64,000 nt of DNA from Roseivirga thermotolerans (GCF_014653175.1 NZ_BNAG01000002.1:372001-436000); one strand, 5' to 3'; shown: positions 51,253 through 62,335, counted from the stretch's first letter. Made by a program: numbers and translations. Notes: generated from the letters alone by a model not told the origin.

Positions 51253-53199
51253 CTACTTCTTCTTGTTGGTTTTCTTAGTGCCCTTTGTGGGCACTTGCTT
51301 TAAAATAATGACCGAAAGCGGAGGTAAGGTAAGCTCCAGCGAGTTTGGTCTTCCATGGTGAGGGTGTGCTTCAGAAACCAGTTCTCCGGCATTGGAAACT
51401 CCGCTACCCCAGTAGTCTTTGCTGTCGGAGTTGAAGATTTCCTGCCAGGTGCCGCCATTTATGCCAATGCGGTAGCCGGTTCTTACCACGGGGGTAAAGT
51501 TACAGACTACGGCCAGGTTATCAGATTCTTTGTGGCCTTTTCTGAGGTAACTAATTACTGAATTGTGGTAGTCGTTCAGTTCAATCCACTCAAATCCTTC
51601 GGCCGAAAAGCTGTACTCAAAAAGGGCCGGTTCTTGCCGGTACAATTGGTTGAGGCTTTGGGTAAGTGCCTGAATCCCCCGATGCGGAGCATGGTCTAGC
51701 AAATGCCAGTCTATTGAGTAGTCGTGCTTCCACTCTGTGGTTTGACCTATCTCTCCTCCCATAAACACCAGTTTGGTTCCGGGGTGGGTATACATATAGG
51801 CATAGAGCAATCGCAAGTTGGCAAAACGTTGCCATTCATCGCCCGGCATTCGGTCAATTAATGGCCCCTTTCCATGAACTACCTCATCGTGAGAGAGGGG
51901 AAGCATAAAGTTTTCCGTAAAGGCATAGTTCAGGCTAAAGGTTATGTTGTTTTGATGGTATTGTCTGAAAAAAGGGTCTTTTTTGAAATATTCGAGTGTG
52001 TCGTGCATCCAGCCCATCATCCATTTCATGCCAAAACCCAGGCCTCCAATATAGGTTGGGCGCGAAACTGATGGCCATGCGGTAGACTCTTCGGCAATGG
52101 TTTGTACGCCTTCAAAGTTTGCATAAACGTATTCGTTAAGTTCTTTAAGAAAAGAGATGGCCTCCAGATTTTCGCGCCCCCCGTACTGGTTAGGAATCCA
52201 CTCACCTTCTTTTCGCGAATAGTCAAGGTAGAGCATAGAGGCTACGGCATCTACCCGAAGACCGTCTGCATGGCACACATCTAACCAAAAACCGGCACTG
52301 CTAATGAGAAAAGCACGCACCTCGTTGCGGCCGTAGTTGAAGATATATGAACTCCAGTCGGGGTGATATCCCTGCCGCGGGTCGGCATGTTCGTATAAGT
52401 GGGTGCCATCGAACGTATAAATGCCGTGTGCATCGTTGGGGAAGTGGGAGGGAACCCAGTCTAGAATTACCCCAATTTCTGCCTTATGGAAGGCATCTAT
52501 CATGGCCATAAACTCTTCGGGGGTGCCGTAGCGAGAGGTCGGGGCAAAATAGCCCGTACACTGGTAGCCCCATGATCCAAAGAAAGGGTGCTCCATAATG
52601 GGCAGCAACTCAACATGAGTATAGCCCATTTCTTTTACGTAGTGTACCAATTCTTTGGCCAGCTCATTATACGTGAGCGATTGGCCATTGGCCTTGCGTT
52701 TCCACGAGCCCAAGTGCACTTCGTATACAGCATAGGGCCTGTTGAGCGCATTGCGTTCTTTGCGGGCTTTCATCCAGGCCTTGTCTTTCCACTTATAATT
52801 GGCTTCCCATACCAGAGAGGCTGTTTTGGGCGGAACTTCCCAATGTAGGGCAAAGGGGTCGCCTTTTTCCAGTACTTGTCCTTCCTGGTTGGAGTGAATC
52901 TTGTATTTATATACTGTGCCTTTTCCTATACCCTCTACAAAACCTTCCCAAATGCCGGTGCCGTCCCAGCGAGGGTAAAGTTCGTAGCCTTCACCGTTCC
53001 AGAAATTGAAATCACCAATTACCTGAACCTTACGGGCATTGGGAGCCCAAACAGCAAAGAGAGTCCCTTTTTTGCCTTCATATTCGATGATATGCGATCC
53101 CAGCTTTTCGTATAGTCTAAAGTGTTTGCCCGACTTAAACAGGTCGCTATCAAAATCGGTCATTAGCGAATGAGCACTTACGTATTGATGTTCTTTCAT
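51253..53199 (-). CDS. glgB: 1,4-alpha-glucan branching enzyme
   Basis: 648 residues of GH13 type: an N-terminal CBM48 part ([20 protein letters not shown]), then the catalytic barrel with [18 protein letters not shown] (nucleophile Asp), [15 protein letters not shown] (acid Glu) and [12 protein letters not shown]. It makes alpha-1,6 branches in the glucan formed by GlgE. ATG 53199 forms an ATGA overlap with the maltokinase stop and is therefore chosen over an upstream start inside the previous gene. Confidence 0.96.
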   Translation of the reverse strand: MKEHQYVSAHSLMTDFDSDLFKSGKHFRLYEKLGSHIIEYEGKKGTLFAVWAPNARKVQVIGDFNFWNGEGYELYPRWDGTGIWEGFVEGIGKGTVYKYKIHSNQEGQVLEKGDPFALHWEVPPKTASLVWEANYKWKDKAWMKARKERNALNRPYAVYEVHLGSWKRKANGQSLTYNELAKELVHYVKEMGYTHVELLPIMEHPFFGSWGYQCTGYFAPTSRYGTPEEFMAMIDAFHKAEIGVILDWVPSHFPNDAHGIYTFDGTHLYEHADPRQGYHPDWSSYIFNYGRNEVRAFLISSAGFWLDVCHADGLRVDAVASMLYLDYSRKEGEWIPNQYGGRENLEAISFLKELNEYVYANFEGVQTIAEESTAWPSVSRPTYIGGLGFGMKWMMGWMHDTLEYFKKDPFFRQYHQNNITFSLNYAFTENFMLPLSHDEVVHGKGPLIDRMPGDEWQRFANLRLLYAYMYTHPGTKLVFMGGEIGQTTEWKHDYSIDWHLLDHAPHRGIQALTQSLNQLYRQEPALFEYSFSAEGFEWIELNDYHNSVISYLRKGHKESDNLAVVCNFTPVVRTGYRIGINGGTWQEIFNSDSKDYWGSGVSNAGELVSEAHPHHGRPNSLELTLPPLSVIILKQVPTKGTKKTNKKK

Positions 53200-54827
53200 G
53201 ATAATTCGTCTAAAATCTGCTTTATTCCTGTTAGCGGAATTATTACCCAATCGGGCCTGGCCTTCAACTCATAGCCTATTTCATATACTGCTTTTTCCAG
53301 CAGATGATATTGCAGCAGGTATCGGATTTCGCTTTCGTAGCCAATGTCCAGGTTATTGGCCATGGCCTCTTTTACATAGCTATTGAGAAAAACTGCCGAG
53401 AGAGCTCTGTAGTACTTTTCACCTACCAAAAAGCGATCTTCAACAGACAGCTTATGTTTGGATTTTTCATCGAAAATAACCGCGTAAATACCGTAGTGAA
53501 ACGAACGAAGCATACCGGCTACATCTTTAAGCGGAGTTTGCTTAACCTTGCGATCGCGAATGGTGCTTTCCGGTTCGCCTTCATAGTCAATTATGTAGAA
53601 GTCGTCATTCGGGGTCATAAGAATCTGCCCCAGATGCAAGTCGCCATGTATGCGAATGCGGCTGGAGTTGAGTCGTGTTTCTTCAAAGGCCAGAAACTGG
53701 GTAGTAATTTTTTCTCTCGATGCCACAAACAGTTCGGCATATTGACGCGCAAGGCCTTTGAGTTTACTCAGGTTTTCTTCAACCAAAATAAAGCGGGCGT
53801 TGAGTTGGTAGATGATTCTGTTTTTGAGCCATACGGTGTAATCGCCATTGAATGGAATAGGGTTAAACTTGGTGTCTACTTTGTTGCTAAATAGGGCAAT
53901 GTGCATTTGTGCCACTCTAAGGGCCATGCGTTCTACTTTTTGCAATGCATCGTCACCTATGAGCAAACGAAAGTCAGACCTGAGGGCCTCTGTTTCTCTA
54001 AGCTCGAAATTGAGAATGTCTTCGATGTCTTTGGGGGCAATTGAGGTGGCTTCAATACGTTCAAAATACCCCTTCATCATGTCGAGGGTATGGTTCCATG
54101 CTTCGCCCACATTATCAATGCGTTCCTGAATTATACCTATGGAAAGTACGGCATATTGATTTTTAACCCAGCTTATACTACCACCATACTTCGGGCTGTT
54201 TTCAAAATAGCTCTCATCAGATAGAAACTTGGTAATTTCCAGATCGGGATTGGCATCTTGAAAAAGTCTTCTGTAGGCCTTAAAAAAGTATTTGCCGTTG
54301 TATTCTATGGAGGTATTGCTTTGGTCGAAGCCCATTACTTTAGAAGATTCATAGGGAGGGCTATTGCGCAATACTTTGCCGCGTTCAAAGCTTAGCTTGG
54401 TGTGCCCATCGGTTATACTTTTCTGGGAGAGAATTTGATGGTACAGGGCTTTTCGAAATGGTTCGAAGTATAGCGCATCAACAATAACTCCTTCATGCGC
54501 ATCTATTGAAAGGGAATGAACAATGGCTATTTCATGATCTACCGCTGAACGGTCTTTTACAAAAGCCAGAGTCATAAAATAGTACTCGGTGAAGCCTGCT
54601 GCAAAGTTGACCTCAATGGTAATGAAGAAGGCCGTTTGGTGGTTGGTAATAGAGAAAGGCATGGCCATCTCTATCCGGCAGGTTTTTACCTTTTGACTTT
54701 TGGCCGCGTACCACCGCGTACCCATCATGTAAGAGGGTAATATTTCGCTACTCAGCTTGTGCCGAAAGCTATCGTTCCGAAAATGTTCGGTCCAGGCGGT
54801 ATCGAAGGATGTGGTGGTGTTGGCCAT
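53196..54827 (-). CDS. mak: Maltokinase
   Basis: 543 residues. An N-terminal maltokinase cap ([20 protein letters not shown]) is followed by a phosphotransferase domain with the catalytic loop [15 protein letters not shown] and the metal motif [12 protein letters not shown]. It phosphorylates maltose to maltose 1-phosphate with ATP, the donor for GlgE. In many bacteria it is fused or next to TreS; here it lies alone between glgE and glgB. The start is three bases after glgE. Confidence 0.92.
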   Translation of the reverse strand: MANTTTSFDTAWTEHFRNDSFRHKLSSEILPSYMMGTRWYAAKSQKVKTCRIEMAMPFSITNHQTAFFITIEVNFAAGFTEYYFMTLAFVKDRSAVDHEIAIVHSLSIDAHEGVIVDALYFEPFRKALYHQILSQKSITDGHTKLSFERGKVLRNSPPYESSKVMGFDQSNTSIEYNGKYFFKAYRRLFQDANPDLEITKFLSDESYFENSPKYGGSISWVKNQYAVLSIGIIQERIDNVGEAWNHTLDMMKGYFERIEATSIAPKDIEDILNFELRETEALRSDFRLLIGDDALQKVERMALRVAQMHIALFSNKVDTKFNPIPFNGDYTVWLKNRIIYQLNARFILVEENLSKLKGLARQYAELFVASREKITTQFLAFEETRLNSSRIRIHGDLHLGQILMTPNDDFYIIDYEGEPESTIRDRKVKQTPLKDVAGMLRSFHYGIYAVIFDEKSKHKLSVEDRFLVGEKYYRALSAVFLNSYVKEAMANNLDIGYESEIRYLLQYHLLEKAVYEIGYELKARPDWVIIPLTGIKQILDELS

Positions 54828-54830
54828 GGC

Positions 54831-56774
54831 TTAGTAGTTGATGGTAAATATGTGATAGGGGAGTTGGTAAGGATCCAACTCCACATAGTTCCATTCCTGG
54901 TTCCATATGTAGCTATTGCCCGTAACCAAATCGGTTACCCGCATGGGGTGCGTGCCGCCAATACCCATTTTGTGCCTGGGTACCTGCACCCAGCCGCTTT
55001 GTCGGTTGTAGGGGTCAAGATTAACCACGCAGAGTATATGATCTTTCTTGTCTTCGCTTTGTTTGAAATAGGCCAGAAGCTGGCCATTGTCTATGGTACA
55101 AAAGTCTATGTTGTTGGTATAATGAAAAGCCTTATGGTCTTTCCTTATTTGGTTTATTCTGGCGATCAGTCGGGTGAGTTTATTGGTTTTGGACCAGTCC
55201 CAGTGCTTTACCTCATATTTCTCAGAGTGCAAATACTCTTCTTTGCCAATAACTGCCTGGTGCACAATCTGCTCATAGACGGGGCCATACATGCCAAAGT
55301 TGGAGCTAAGTGTGGCGGCCAGCATGTGGCGAATAATATATAAGTTCTCATTGCCTCCCTGAAGAATCCAGGGGTTAATGTCGGGGGTGTTGGGCCAAAA
55401 GTTTGGTCTGAAGTAGTCTTTCATGTGCCCCCTGGTGAGCTCGGTCATGTACTCAATAAGCTCCTGCTTGTTATTGCGCCATGTATAATAGGTGTATCCC
55501 TGAGTGAAGCCAATTTTAGCCAAACGTTGCATGGTTTTAGGTTTGGTAAAGGCTTCGGAAAGAAAAAGCACATCGGGGTCTTTCTTCTTTACTTCCGCAA
55601 TGAGGTACTCCCAAAATCCAAATGGCTTGGTGTGTGGGTTGTCTACCCTGAAGATTTTTATACCCAACGCATTCCAGTGGAGTACAATGCTTACAAATTC
55701 ATCCCACATGTTTTCCCAATCTTCCGATTCGAAGTATATGGGGTAAATGTCCTGATACTTTTTGGGCGGATTTTCCGCATACTGTACGGTTCCATCAGGA
55801 CGCCATTTGAACCAGGAAGGGTGTTGTTTTACATAGGGGTGATCGGGAGAGCATTGCAGTGCAAAATCCATGGCTATTTCAATACCATGTTGGGCGGCCG
55901 TTTCAATTACTTTTTTAAAATCATCGAAGCTGCCTAATTCGGGTAAAATATCCTTATGTCCTCCGGTGGTATTGCCAATGGCCCAGGGCACTCCCACATC
56001 ATCGGGTTGAGCGGTGGTAGAGTTGTTTTTACCTTTTCGGTGGTTGGACCCAATAGGGTGAATGGGTGGGAAATAGATTACATCGAACCCCAGTTTAGCC
56101 ACATACGGAATCACGTCTAAACAGTCTTGAAAGGTGCCGTGCTTACCCGGCTCTTTGGCCGTGGAACGAGGAAAAAATTCATACCATGTGCTAAAAAGCG
56201 CTTTCTTACGATCTACATAGAGGGGTAAGTTCTTTTCGTAGGTAGTAGCAAAGGTTTTAACCGGATTATGGAGGAAAATGGAATGGAGTGTTTCCGATCT
56301 TGCTTCTTCTATGGCCTGCTGGTAAGCCTCGGGTTTTTGGAAGATTTCAATGAGCCCTTCCAGATAGGTTGCATTTTTTTTGTCTTTCTTTTTGGCCTCT
56401 TTCAGATACTGAATTCCATCCAGAAGTTCTACGTCAACATGTTGGTTATCGGCTATTTTGCGCTCGATGTTGTGTTGCCAGGTGAGCGGATAATCTACCC
56501 AGGCTTCTACGGTATAGAGGTAAAGCCCTTGTTTTTCTACCTGAAATTCCCCTACCCACCGGTCGTTGTCGCGATGTTGCATGGGGGAGTATTTCCATGT
56601 TTTGGCTTTCTCGTGTTTGTATTTGATATGGGCATTGAGCACATCGTGTCCATCGGCCAGAATATCGGCCGAGACTTCGAACACTTGGTCTACCACTCGT
56701 TTGGCGGCATGTTGCCCGCAATTGATTTCAGGGGAAACGTTTTCGATGACAACACGTCTTTGACCGGATTTCAT
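54831..56774 (-). CDS. glgE: GlgE, alpha-1,4-glucan:maltose-1-phosphate maltosyltransferase
   Basis: 647 residues. GH13 type with the GlgE N-domain (RRVVIENVSPEINCGQHAAK) and active site KIFRVDNPHTKPFGFWEYL (nucleophile Asp) and VLFLSEAFTKPKTMQRLAK (acid Glu). It extends alpha-1,4-glucan by transferring maltose from maltose 1-phosphate. ATG 56774 (MKSGQRR) is preferred; the frame is open 16 codons upstream. It leads the operon glgE-mak-glgB-GH57. Confidence 0.96.
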   Translation of the reverse strand: MKSGQRRVVIENVSPEINCGQHAAKRVVDQVFEVSADILADGHDVLNAHIKYKHEKAKTWKYSPMQHRDNDRWVGEFQVEKQGLYLYTVEAWVDYPLTWQHNIERKIADNQHVDVELLDGIQYLKEAKKKDKKNATYLEGLIEIFQKPEAYQQAIEEARSETLHSIFLHNPVKTFATTYEKNLPLYVDRKKALFSTWYEFFPRSTAKEPGKHGTFQDCLDVIPYVAKLGFDVIYFPPIHPIGSNHRKGKNNSTTAQPDDVGVPWAIGNTTGGHKDILPELGSFDDFKKVIETAAQHGIEIAMDFALQCSPDHPYVKQHPSWFKWRPDGTVQYAENPPKKYQDIYPIYFESEDWENMWDEFVSIVLHWNALGIKIFRVDNPHTKPFGFWEYLIAEVKKKDPDVLFLSEAFTKPKTMQRLAKIGFTQGYTYYTWRNNKQELIEYMTELTRGHMKDYFRPNFWPNTPDINPWILQGGNENLYIIRHMLAATLSSNFGMYGPVYEQIVHQAVIGKEEYLHSEKYEVKHWDWSKTNKLTRLIARINQIRKDHKAFHYTNNIDFCTIDNGQLLAYFKQSEDKKDHILCVVNLDPYNRQSGWVQVPRHKMGIGGTHPMRVTDLVTGNSYIWNQEWNYVELDPYQLPYHIFTINY

Positions 56775-57007
56775 TTTATGATTGTTTTTTGGTGTAAATG
56801 AGGCGAAGTAGTTAAAACTCAAAGGGTATTGGCCTTTATGCCTTAATGAAAATAAAGAAAAATATATGGGCTTATCAAACGCCCGTAGCCTAATTCTGAT
56901 GCAAACGGTTGCTCTCTTTTGGTTGTGCTTTTTTACTCGTGCACAGGGTTGAGGCCGACTTTTTTGGGACGAAATTCAAAGAGCCTTAGGCGATGAGACA
57001 GCAGGAT

Positions 57008-57040
57008 AAAAAAAGCTAGCCCATCAGGCTAGCTTTTTTT
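57008..57040. terminator. Terminator between glgE and the hypothetical gene
   Basis: GCTAGCC-CATCA-GGCTAGC with A- and T-runs on both sides gives a strong bidirectional terminator. On the minus strand it ends the hypothetical gene at 57070. Confidence 0.9.
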
Positions 57041-57069
57041 GTGATAAGTGTTTAGGTGTAAGGGTGTTT

Positions 57070-57705
57070 TTAGCTCCACTTGAGAGCAATTTTTTTAATG
57101 TCTATATCCCACGAGTTCTCTGCCTCTTCTTTGCTGCTAAGCTCGCTTCGTATCTCTTGCCACAGGGCCTTGTTTCCGGTGAAATAGGAGGCCTTGGGCA
57201 CTATATCGTCTTGCAAGGCTATGCGGTTATCGTCCGCGTCTTTGAGGTTGTTGTTCCAGTCCAGCTCATTCACTTTGTATTTCATTCGGAATAATTCCAG
57301 AAACACCTTTTTGATTTGAGCATTACTGTCGGTAAGCTGTATTTGAGCAAAAAAGAGCTGGTCTCTGTAAAGGTGCATTTGAAGTATACACTTAATGCCC
57401 TTCACATTAAGTTTATAGAAGAGGGTAATCTGAGTATCGAGGGGGAGACCCTTTTTTTGTGCAAAGTTTGGCTTGCCAAACAGCCTTCTTATTTCTTTTT
57501 GGGTTTTGCCAAATTCTACTCCATAAAACCTAATGTGTTTTTCTGTAGAATAGCTTTGGTTGGTGTCTCGGCTATGAAAGTTAAAGGCCGATGAAACATT
57601 GAGGGCATTCCTGGACTGGTAGAAGTCTTCCTTGCCCAAATAATAGAGCTTTCTCCTTTTCCTGCTGCCAAATAATGACAAGAAAGGCAAACTATCAGTT
57701 CGCAT
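57070..57705 (-). CDS. Hypothetical protein
   Basis: 211 residues, soluble, rich in charged and aromatic residues. It starts MRTDSLPFLSLFGSRKRRKL and contains GKTQKEIRRLFGKPN and KGIKCILQMHLYRDQLFFAQ, with a beta-hairpin feel in the middle. No signal peptide and no recognised family. It is monocistronic, with terminators on both sides. Confidence 0.6.
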   Translation of the reverse strand: MRTDSLPFLSLFGSRKRRKLYYLGKEDFYQSRNALNVSSAFNFHSRDTNQSYSTEKHIRFYGVEFGKTQKEIRRLFGKPNFAQKKGLPLDTQITLFYKLNVKGIKCILQMHLYRDQLFFAQIQLTDSNAQIKKVFLELFRMKYKVNELDWNNNLKDADDNRIALQDDIVPKASYFTGNKALWQEIRSELSSKEEAENSWDIDIKKIALKWS

Positions 57706-57792
57706 AACATTTAGTGTTTAGGTGGTGTTTGTTCGTTAAGAACAAGGTGAAGTTAGAAAAACTAGCGAGAAAAAAATAATCTGTAGCAACAT

Positions 57793-57829
57793 AAAAATCG
57801 GCTTTTAGAAAGACTAAAAGCCGATTTTT
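57793..57829 (-). terminator. Terminator after the DUF2911 gene
   Basis: AAAAATCGGCTTTTAG and CTAAAAGCCGATTTTT are perfect 16-base inverted arms around AAAGA. It ends the DUF2911 transcript on the minus strand. Confidence 0.88.
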
Positions 57830-57914
57830 AGAAGGGATCAGATGGAAAACAGTTGTCAACGGCAAAAAAATGTATTTATAAAAAATACTACTTTTTTTGG
57901 CCCTTTTATTCTTC

Positions 57915-59081
57915 TTATCTAAAAGTGAAATTTACAAAATAAATTGTCCTATCCCATAAGAGCTCTAAACTGCCTCCGTCTTTGGTTTCTACCACCTGGA
58001 TGGTAAAATCTTCAATGGTTTCAGCATTATTTTCGCGTTGCATGGGTACTCTCATAAGGTCTCGTGATTGATCGTAGGCTTGGCCGTTTTGTCCGGTTTG
58101 TTGGTTAATGATGAGCGTGCCACCTTCTTCTTCAGGAATGGAGAAAAGGGTGTATTCTCCGGCCGGAATTTTTTGCCCGTTTATATATAGGTCTTTGCTT
58201 GTAGAAAAGTGGCTGGCGGCATTGGCTCCGGTTCTCCATACTTTGCCATAGGGTACTATGCCTCCAAAAATTTCTCTTCCGCGTTTTTGAGGAGAACCGT
58301 AGGTCACTTTAAAGTCGGAGCCGCCAAAGCTAAATTCGGCTTCGCGTGCTGGTGATAGAGTGCCAAATGGAGAGCCTTTTTCGTCTATGGCCAAATATCG
58401 CTTGGTCAGTGCATCAAAATCTAGTTCGGCCACGCGCTCAACAATCAGTTTACGTGTTGTTTCTTTGGCGTCTAGCTCTATCAAGTCTCCTGATGCATTG
58501 GTTTTTACATACATCACTCCGCGGCTGGGGTGTCTGAGTGTGTAATTGTTGGGTTGGGTACGGTGAATAATAAAGTCAGAAGCTCTTCTGCCTGTAAGCA
58601 GGTATTGATGAATGGAATCGGCAGCCGAATTATTGGCTCTATTGAAGGCTATGTCGTACGGCCAGTGCACCATGTCTATGAATGGCAGGTATGTGCCGTC
58701 ATTGGCCATAGAATATGTAACCGCACCGTTGCGTCCCTGAGCAGTTATCTTAAGGCTATCGCCACTGGCACTTATTTCCTGAACAACACGGCCTTGTTCC
58801 GAATTAGAAAAGTCATCTTCGTAGGTGGTGGCTTCCATGGCAATGAGGCGGTTGCTATCGTCCCACTCTATGCTGTAGCTGGTGAGGCTGATTCTCGGAC
58901 TCCTCAATACCACATCGGCCTCTAACTGGCGGCCAGACTTACTAATTCGCTCAATGGCCAGGGTGTCGTTGCCCAGTTTAGTTACCAAATAGTAAGTGTT
59001 ACTTGCTTTACTGTCTGTTGAACCGGGCTGGCAGGCTATTATGAGCAAGCCAGCCATTAATGATAGAATTACTTGTTTCAT
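57915..59081 (-). CDS. DUF2911 lipoprotein
   Basis: 388 residues with a lipobox (IIAC, Cys17). The C-terminal part (about 230-385) is DUF2911: VTYGSPQKRGREIFGG, YGKVWRTGANAASHFS, and NGQKIPAGEYTLFSIP are its hallmarks. The N-terminal 200 residues are a beta-rich domain of unknown type. DUF2911 proteins are common surface lipoproteins of Bacteroidota without known function. Confidence 0.88.
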   Translation of the reverse strand: MKQVILSLMAGLLIIACQPGSTDSKASNTYYLVTKLGNDTLAIERISKSGRQLEADVVLRSPRISLTSYSIEWDDSNRLIAMEATTYEDDFSNSEQGRVVQEISASGDSLKITAQGRNGAVTYSMANDGTYLPFIDMVHWPYDIAFNRANNSAADSIHQYLLTGRRASDFIIHRTQPNNYTLRHPSRGVMYVKTNASGDLIELDAKETTRKLIVERVAELDFDALTKRYLAIDEKGSPFGTLSPAREAEFSFGGSDFKVTYGSPQKRGREIFGGIVPYGKVWRTGANAASHFSTSKDLYINGQKIPAGEYTLFSIPEEEGGTLIINQQTGQNGQAYDQSRDLMRVPMQRENNAETIEDFTIQVVETKDGGSLELLWDRTIYFVNFTFR

Positions 59082-59151
59082 GGGGTTAATGGTCAGTTTC
59101 CATGAAATTAGTTGGCGAGAGGTGCTTCTGTAACTTCTTTTATATCAGTGG

Positions 59152-59691
59152 TTAAACCTTAGTTTTTACTTTGGACCACTCTTTTATTTGCCAGTAAATT
59201 CTGCCGGTAGTCAGGTGGTTTCCTTCTTTATCATGAGCCTTAACCTCGCAACACACCACCACGGCTTCATTTTTTTCTAAGGGGGTAATGACCTCTTTTT
59301 GCAGCCATTCCTGGCTAATGGCAAAACTTACGGTGGTTTCCATCTTGGCTTGGTAGTGATAATCCATTTCCAGCTTTTGCATTATAATTCTATACTTTTT
59401 AGCCCCCAGACAATTGAGCAGTACCAGTCCGGTGGAGTATTCGGAGGCTGTGGCTAGAGCACAGGCGTGGATTCCTTTTATATGATTAAAGTTGGCCCTT
59501 TTGTACGGTATATGAATGTCTACGCCAAAATCGGTTAGCGACTTAATACGAAAGCCATGAGGTTTGTTGAAGGGAATCATTCGAGCCAACCCAAAATTGA
59601 GTAGTGAAAGGTGTTTTTTAGAGGTTTTGGCTTTCGCCATTAGAGTAGCCGTATCGAACATGGGTAGAAGAGTTTGTTTTAATTTATACAT
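59152..59691 (-). CDS. DUF4442 hotdog-fold protein
   Basis: 179 residues. A segment PYKRANFNHIKGIHACALAT and the helix SEYSTGLVLLNCLG resemble the PaaI-like hotdog thioesterases of DUF4442, in which this helix carries the active site. It may hydrolyse or bind acyl-CoA. It is divergent from the FAD oxidoreductase gene, whose start is 20 bases away. Confidence 0.82.
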   Translation of the reverse strand: MYKLKQTLLPMFDTATLMAKAKTSKKHLSLLNFGLARMIPFNKPHGFRIKSLTDFGVDIHIPYKRANFNHIKGIHACALATASEYSTGLVLLNCLGAKKYRIIMQKLEMDYHYQAKMETTVSFAISQEWLQKEVITPLEKNEAVVVCCEVKAHDKEGNHLTTGRIYWQIKEWSKVKTKV

Positions 59692-59710
59692 TCTTGCTTA
59701 ATTTCCGCGC

Positions 59711-60829
59711 ATGTTGAGTTTTTGGGAGTCAGATTTCTATACTAGTTATGATCATATAGTGGTAGGCAGCGGTATTGTGGGCTTGTCTACTGCGCTTTCT
59801 ATTCGGGAAAAACTACCCAATGCCCGTGTACTGGTGCTTGAGAGGGGACATTTTCCAACCGGAGCAAGTACTAAAAATGCAGGGTTTGCCTGCTTTGGTA
59901 GCCTTTCTGAGATTGCGGCTGATTTGGAAAAACTTTCTGAAGAGGAAGTGTTGAAATTGGTTCAACTTCGGTGGGAGGGGCTTCAACTGCTGAGACAGAG
60001 GCTGACCGATGAGGCTATCGACTTCAGAAATTATGGAGGCTATGAGTTGCTTCGTGCCAATGAAGTAGGAGTACTGGAACAAATGGATAGGGTAAATACT
60101 CTGCTTAAGCCCCTGTTTGGCCAGCCGGTCTATTCGTTGGTCAATGAACGGATTGAGTCTTTTGGTTTTCCTAATAGCCGGGTTGAGGCTCTTGTTTTCA
60201 ACCCTTTTGAAGCTCAGATTCATTCAGGGCGAATGATGAAACGACTTACGGCTCTTGCGACCTCCAAAGGAGTGGAGGTGATGACCGGTGCTCAGGTAGT
60301 TGCCTTTGAGGAGCAGTCGGGTTGTGTAGAGGTGGCGCTGGCCAATGGCCCTAAGTTGAGGGCTGGGCAGTTGGTGTTTTGCACTAATGCTTTTACCCGA
60401 TATTTCTTTCCTCATGCCGACCTGGAGCCGGGAAGAGGAGTGGTGTTAGTTACTCAGCCAATTGAGGGGTTAAAGCTCAAAGGAACTTATCATTATGACG
60501 AGGGCTATTACTATTTTAGAAACTATGAGAACCGGGTTATTTTTGGAGGAGGAAGAAATCTCGATCTCAAAACAGAAAACACTACTGATTTTAACATCAA
60601 CGATCGTATACTCAACCAACTGAAGACGGATTTACAAGAACTTATATTGCCGGATACCCGCGTAGAAATAGATAGGGTATGGACCGGGATAATGGCTTTT
60701 GGCCCTAATAAGAAGCCTATTGTTGAGCGGGTATCTCCAAGGATCACTATGGGAGTACGGCTCGGAGGTATGGGGGTTGCCATTGGCAGCAAAATTGGCC
60801 AGCAGCTTGCGGAAATCGTCTGCCAATAA
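59711..60829 (+). CDS. FAD-dependent oxidoreductase (DAO family)
   Basis: 372 residues with the dinucleotide fold HIVVGSGIVGLSTALSIRE at the start (FAD), then ERGHFPTGASTKNAGFACFG and a C-terminal substrate part with VWTGIMAFGPNKKPIVER and GVRLGGMGVAIGSKIG. It belongs to the glycine/D-amino-acid oxidase type; the substrate is unknown. The nhaC gene follows 39 bases later in the same direction. Confidence 0.9.
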   Translation: MLSFWESDFYTSYDHIVVGSGIVGLSTALSIREKLPNARVLVLERGHFPTGASTKNAGFACFGSLSEIAADLEKLSEEEVLKLVQLRWEGLQLLRQRLTDEAIDFRNYGGYELLRANEVGVLEQMDRVNTLLKPLFGQPVYSLVNERIESFGFPNSRVEALVFNPFEAQIHSGRMMKRLTALATSKGVEVMTGAQVVAFEEQSGCVEVALANGPKLRAGQLVFCTNAFTRYFFPHADLEPGRGVVLVTQPIEGLKLKGTYHYDEGYYYFRNYENRVIFGGGRNLDLKTENTTDFNINDRILNQLKTDLQELILPDTRVEIDRVWTGIMAFGPNKKPIVERVSPRITMGVRLGGMGVAIGSKIGQQLAEIVCQ

Positions 60830-60868
60830 TTAAATATTTGCTATCTTCAACGCTTACCTATAAGACGT

Positions 60869-62323
60869 ATGAGTTACCAATATCAGAAGCCGTCTCTTTT
60901 TCAGGCATTTATACCCATAATTTTTCTGGTTGCCGTATTGGGAGTCAATGTGGCCATATTTGGAGATTCTTCTCTGGACGGATCGAATCAAATTATTTTA
61001 ATTCTTTCGGCCGGAGTGGCCGCTCTTGTAGCTCTCAAGCTAGGCATGAAGTGGGAGGCCATTCAAAACGGAATAGTCAAGAGCATTAGCTCGGCCATGG
61101 CCTCGATTATAATTTTGCTCCTTATAGGTTCATTGGCTGGCACCTGGTTACTTTCGGGCATTGTACCGGCCATGATTTACTATGGTCTTCAAATCCTGAA
61201 CCCAACATTTTTTCTGGTTGCGGCTTGCATTGTTTGTTCTATAGTGTCTGTGGCTACGGGTAGTTCCTGGACAACGGCCGCTACGGTTGGTATAGCCCTG
61301 ATTGGAATTGGCAAGGCTCTTGGTTTGCATGAAGGTATGGTAGCCGGAGCGGTTCTTTCAGGGGCCTATTTTGGCGATAAAATGTCTCCACTTTCCGACA
61401 CTACCAACCTGGCTCCGGCCATGGCAGGAACCGATTTGTTTACACACATTCGGTACATGACTTACACCACTGTGCCATCTATTATTATCGCCTTAATACT
61501 GTTCCTTATTCTTGGTTTCACCCACGGTGGAAACGGAGACATTGGAGAAACAGAAGCTATACTCTCGGCCATTTCCAGCCAGTTCAATATAAACGGCTGG
61601 TTGTTTTTGGTTCCCCTCGTAGTAGTGATCTTAATTGTAAAGAAGATGCCGGCTATTCCGGCCATTCTTATTGGGGCCTTGCTGGGAGCAGTTTTTGCGC
61701 TTGTATTTCAACCGGAAATGGTCAAGACAGTTTCCGGATGGGAAGGCAGCAGTGTGGAAATGAGCTTTGTGGGCATAATGAAGTCGCTTTATGGTGAAAT
61801 AGCCATAGTAACAGGCAATGCCACAGTGGATGATCTCTTAAAGTCAGGAGGTATGGCCGGTATGCTTAAAACTGTATGGCTTATTCTTTCGGCCATGATT
61901 TTTGGCGGTGTAATGGAGGCCAGTGGTCTGCTCAAACGTATTGCCGAAGCGGTAATTTCTAAGGTAGAATCAACCGGCTCGTTAGTGGCTTCTACGGCCG
62001 TGACTACCATTTTCTTTAACGGAACAGCCTCAGATCAATATTTAGCCATTGTGGTGCCCGGCAGAATGTATGCCGATATCTACCGGAAGAAGGGATTGGC
62101 CCCGGAAAACCTAAGTAGAACGTTGGAAGATTCCGGTACGGTTACCTCAGTGCTCATTCCATGGAATACCTGCGGTGCTTATCATTCAAAAGTGTTGGGG
62201 GTAGCCACAGGGGCCTACTTGTGGTTTGCTTTCTTCAATATTATAAGCCCCGTAATGACTATAATTTACGCATACTTTAACATCAAAATCAGAAAAATTA
62301 AACCTTCAGAAACACCGGCATAG
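60869..62323 (+). CDS. nhaC: Na+/H+ antiporter NhaC
   Basis: 484 residues with about eleven membrane helices. FGDKMSPLSDTTNLAPAMAG, SSWTTAATVGIALIGIG and PWNTCGAYHSKVLGVATG are NhaC signatures, the acidic and Asn residues forming the ion site. It exports sodium, sometimes exchanged for malate and lactate in relatives. It lies between the oxidoreductase and exonuclease genes in a probable three-gene run. Confidence 0.94.
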   Translation: MSYQYQKPSLFQAFIPIIFLVAVLGVNVAIFGDSSLDGSNQIILILSAGVAALVALKLGMKWEAIQNGIVKSISSAMASIIILLLIGSLAGTWLLSGIVPAMIYYGLQILNPTFFLVAACIVCSIVSVATGSSWTTAATVGIALIGIGKALGLHEGMVAGAVLSGAYFGDKMSPLSDTTNLAPAMAGTDLFTHIRYMTYTTVPSIIIALILFLILGFTHGGNGDIGETEAILSAISSQFNINGWLFLVPLVVVILIVKKMPAIPAILIGALLGAVFALVFQPEMVKTVSGWEGSSVEMSFVGIMKSLYGEIAIVTGNATVDDLLKSGGMAGMLKTVWLILSAMIFGGVMEASGLLKRIAEAVISKVESTGSLVASTAVTTIFFNGTASDQYLAIVVPGRMYADIYRKKGLAPENLSRTLEDSGTVTSVLIPWNTCGAYHSKVLGVATGAYLWFAFFNIISPVMTIIYAYFNIKIRKIKPSETPA

Positions 62324-62335
62324 ATAAGCTTCCAT

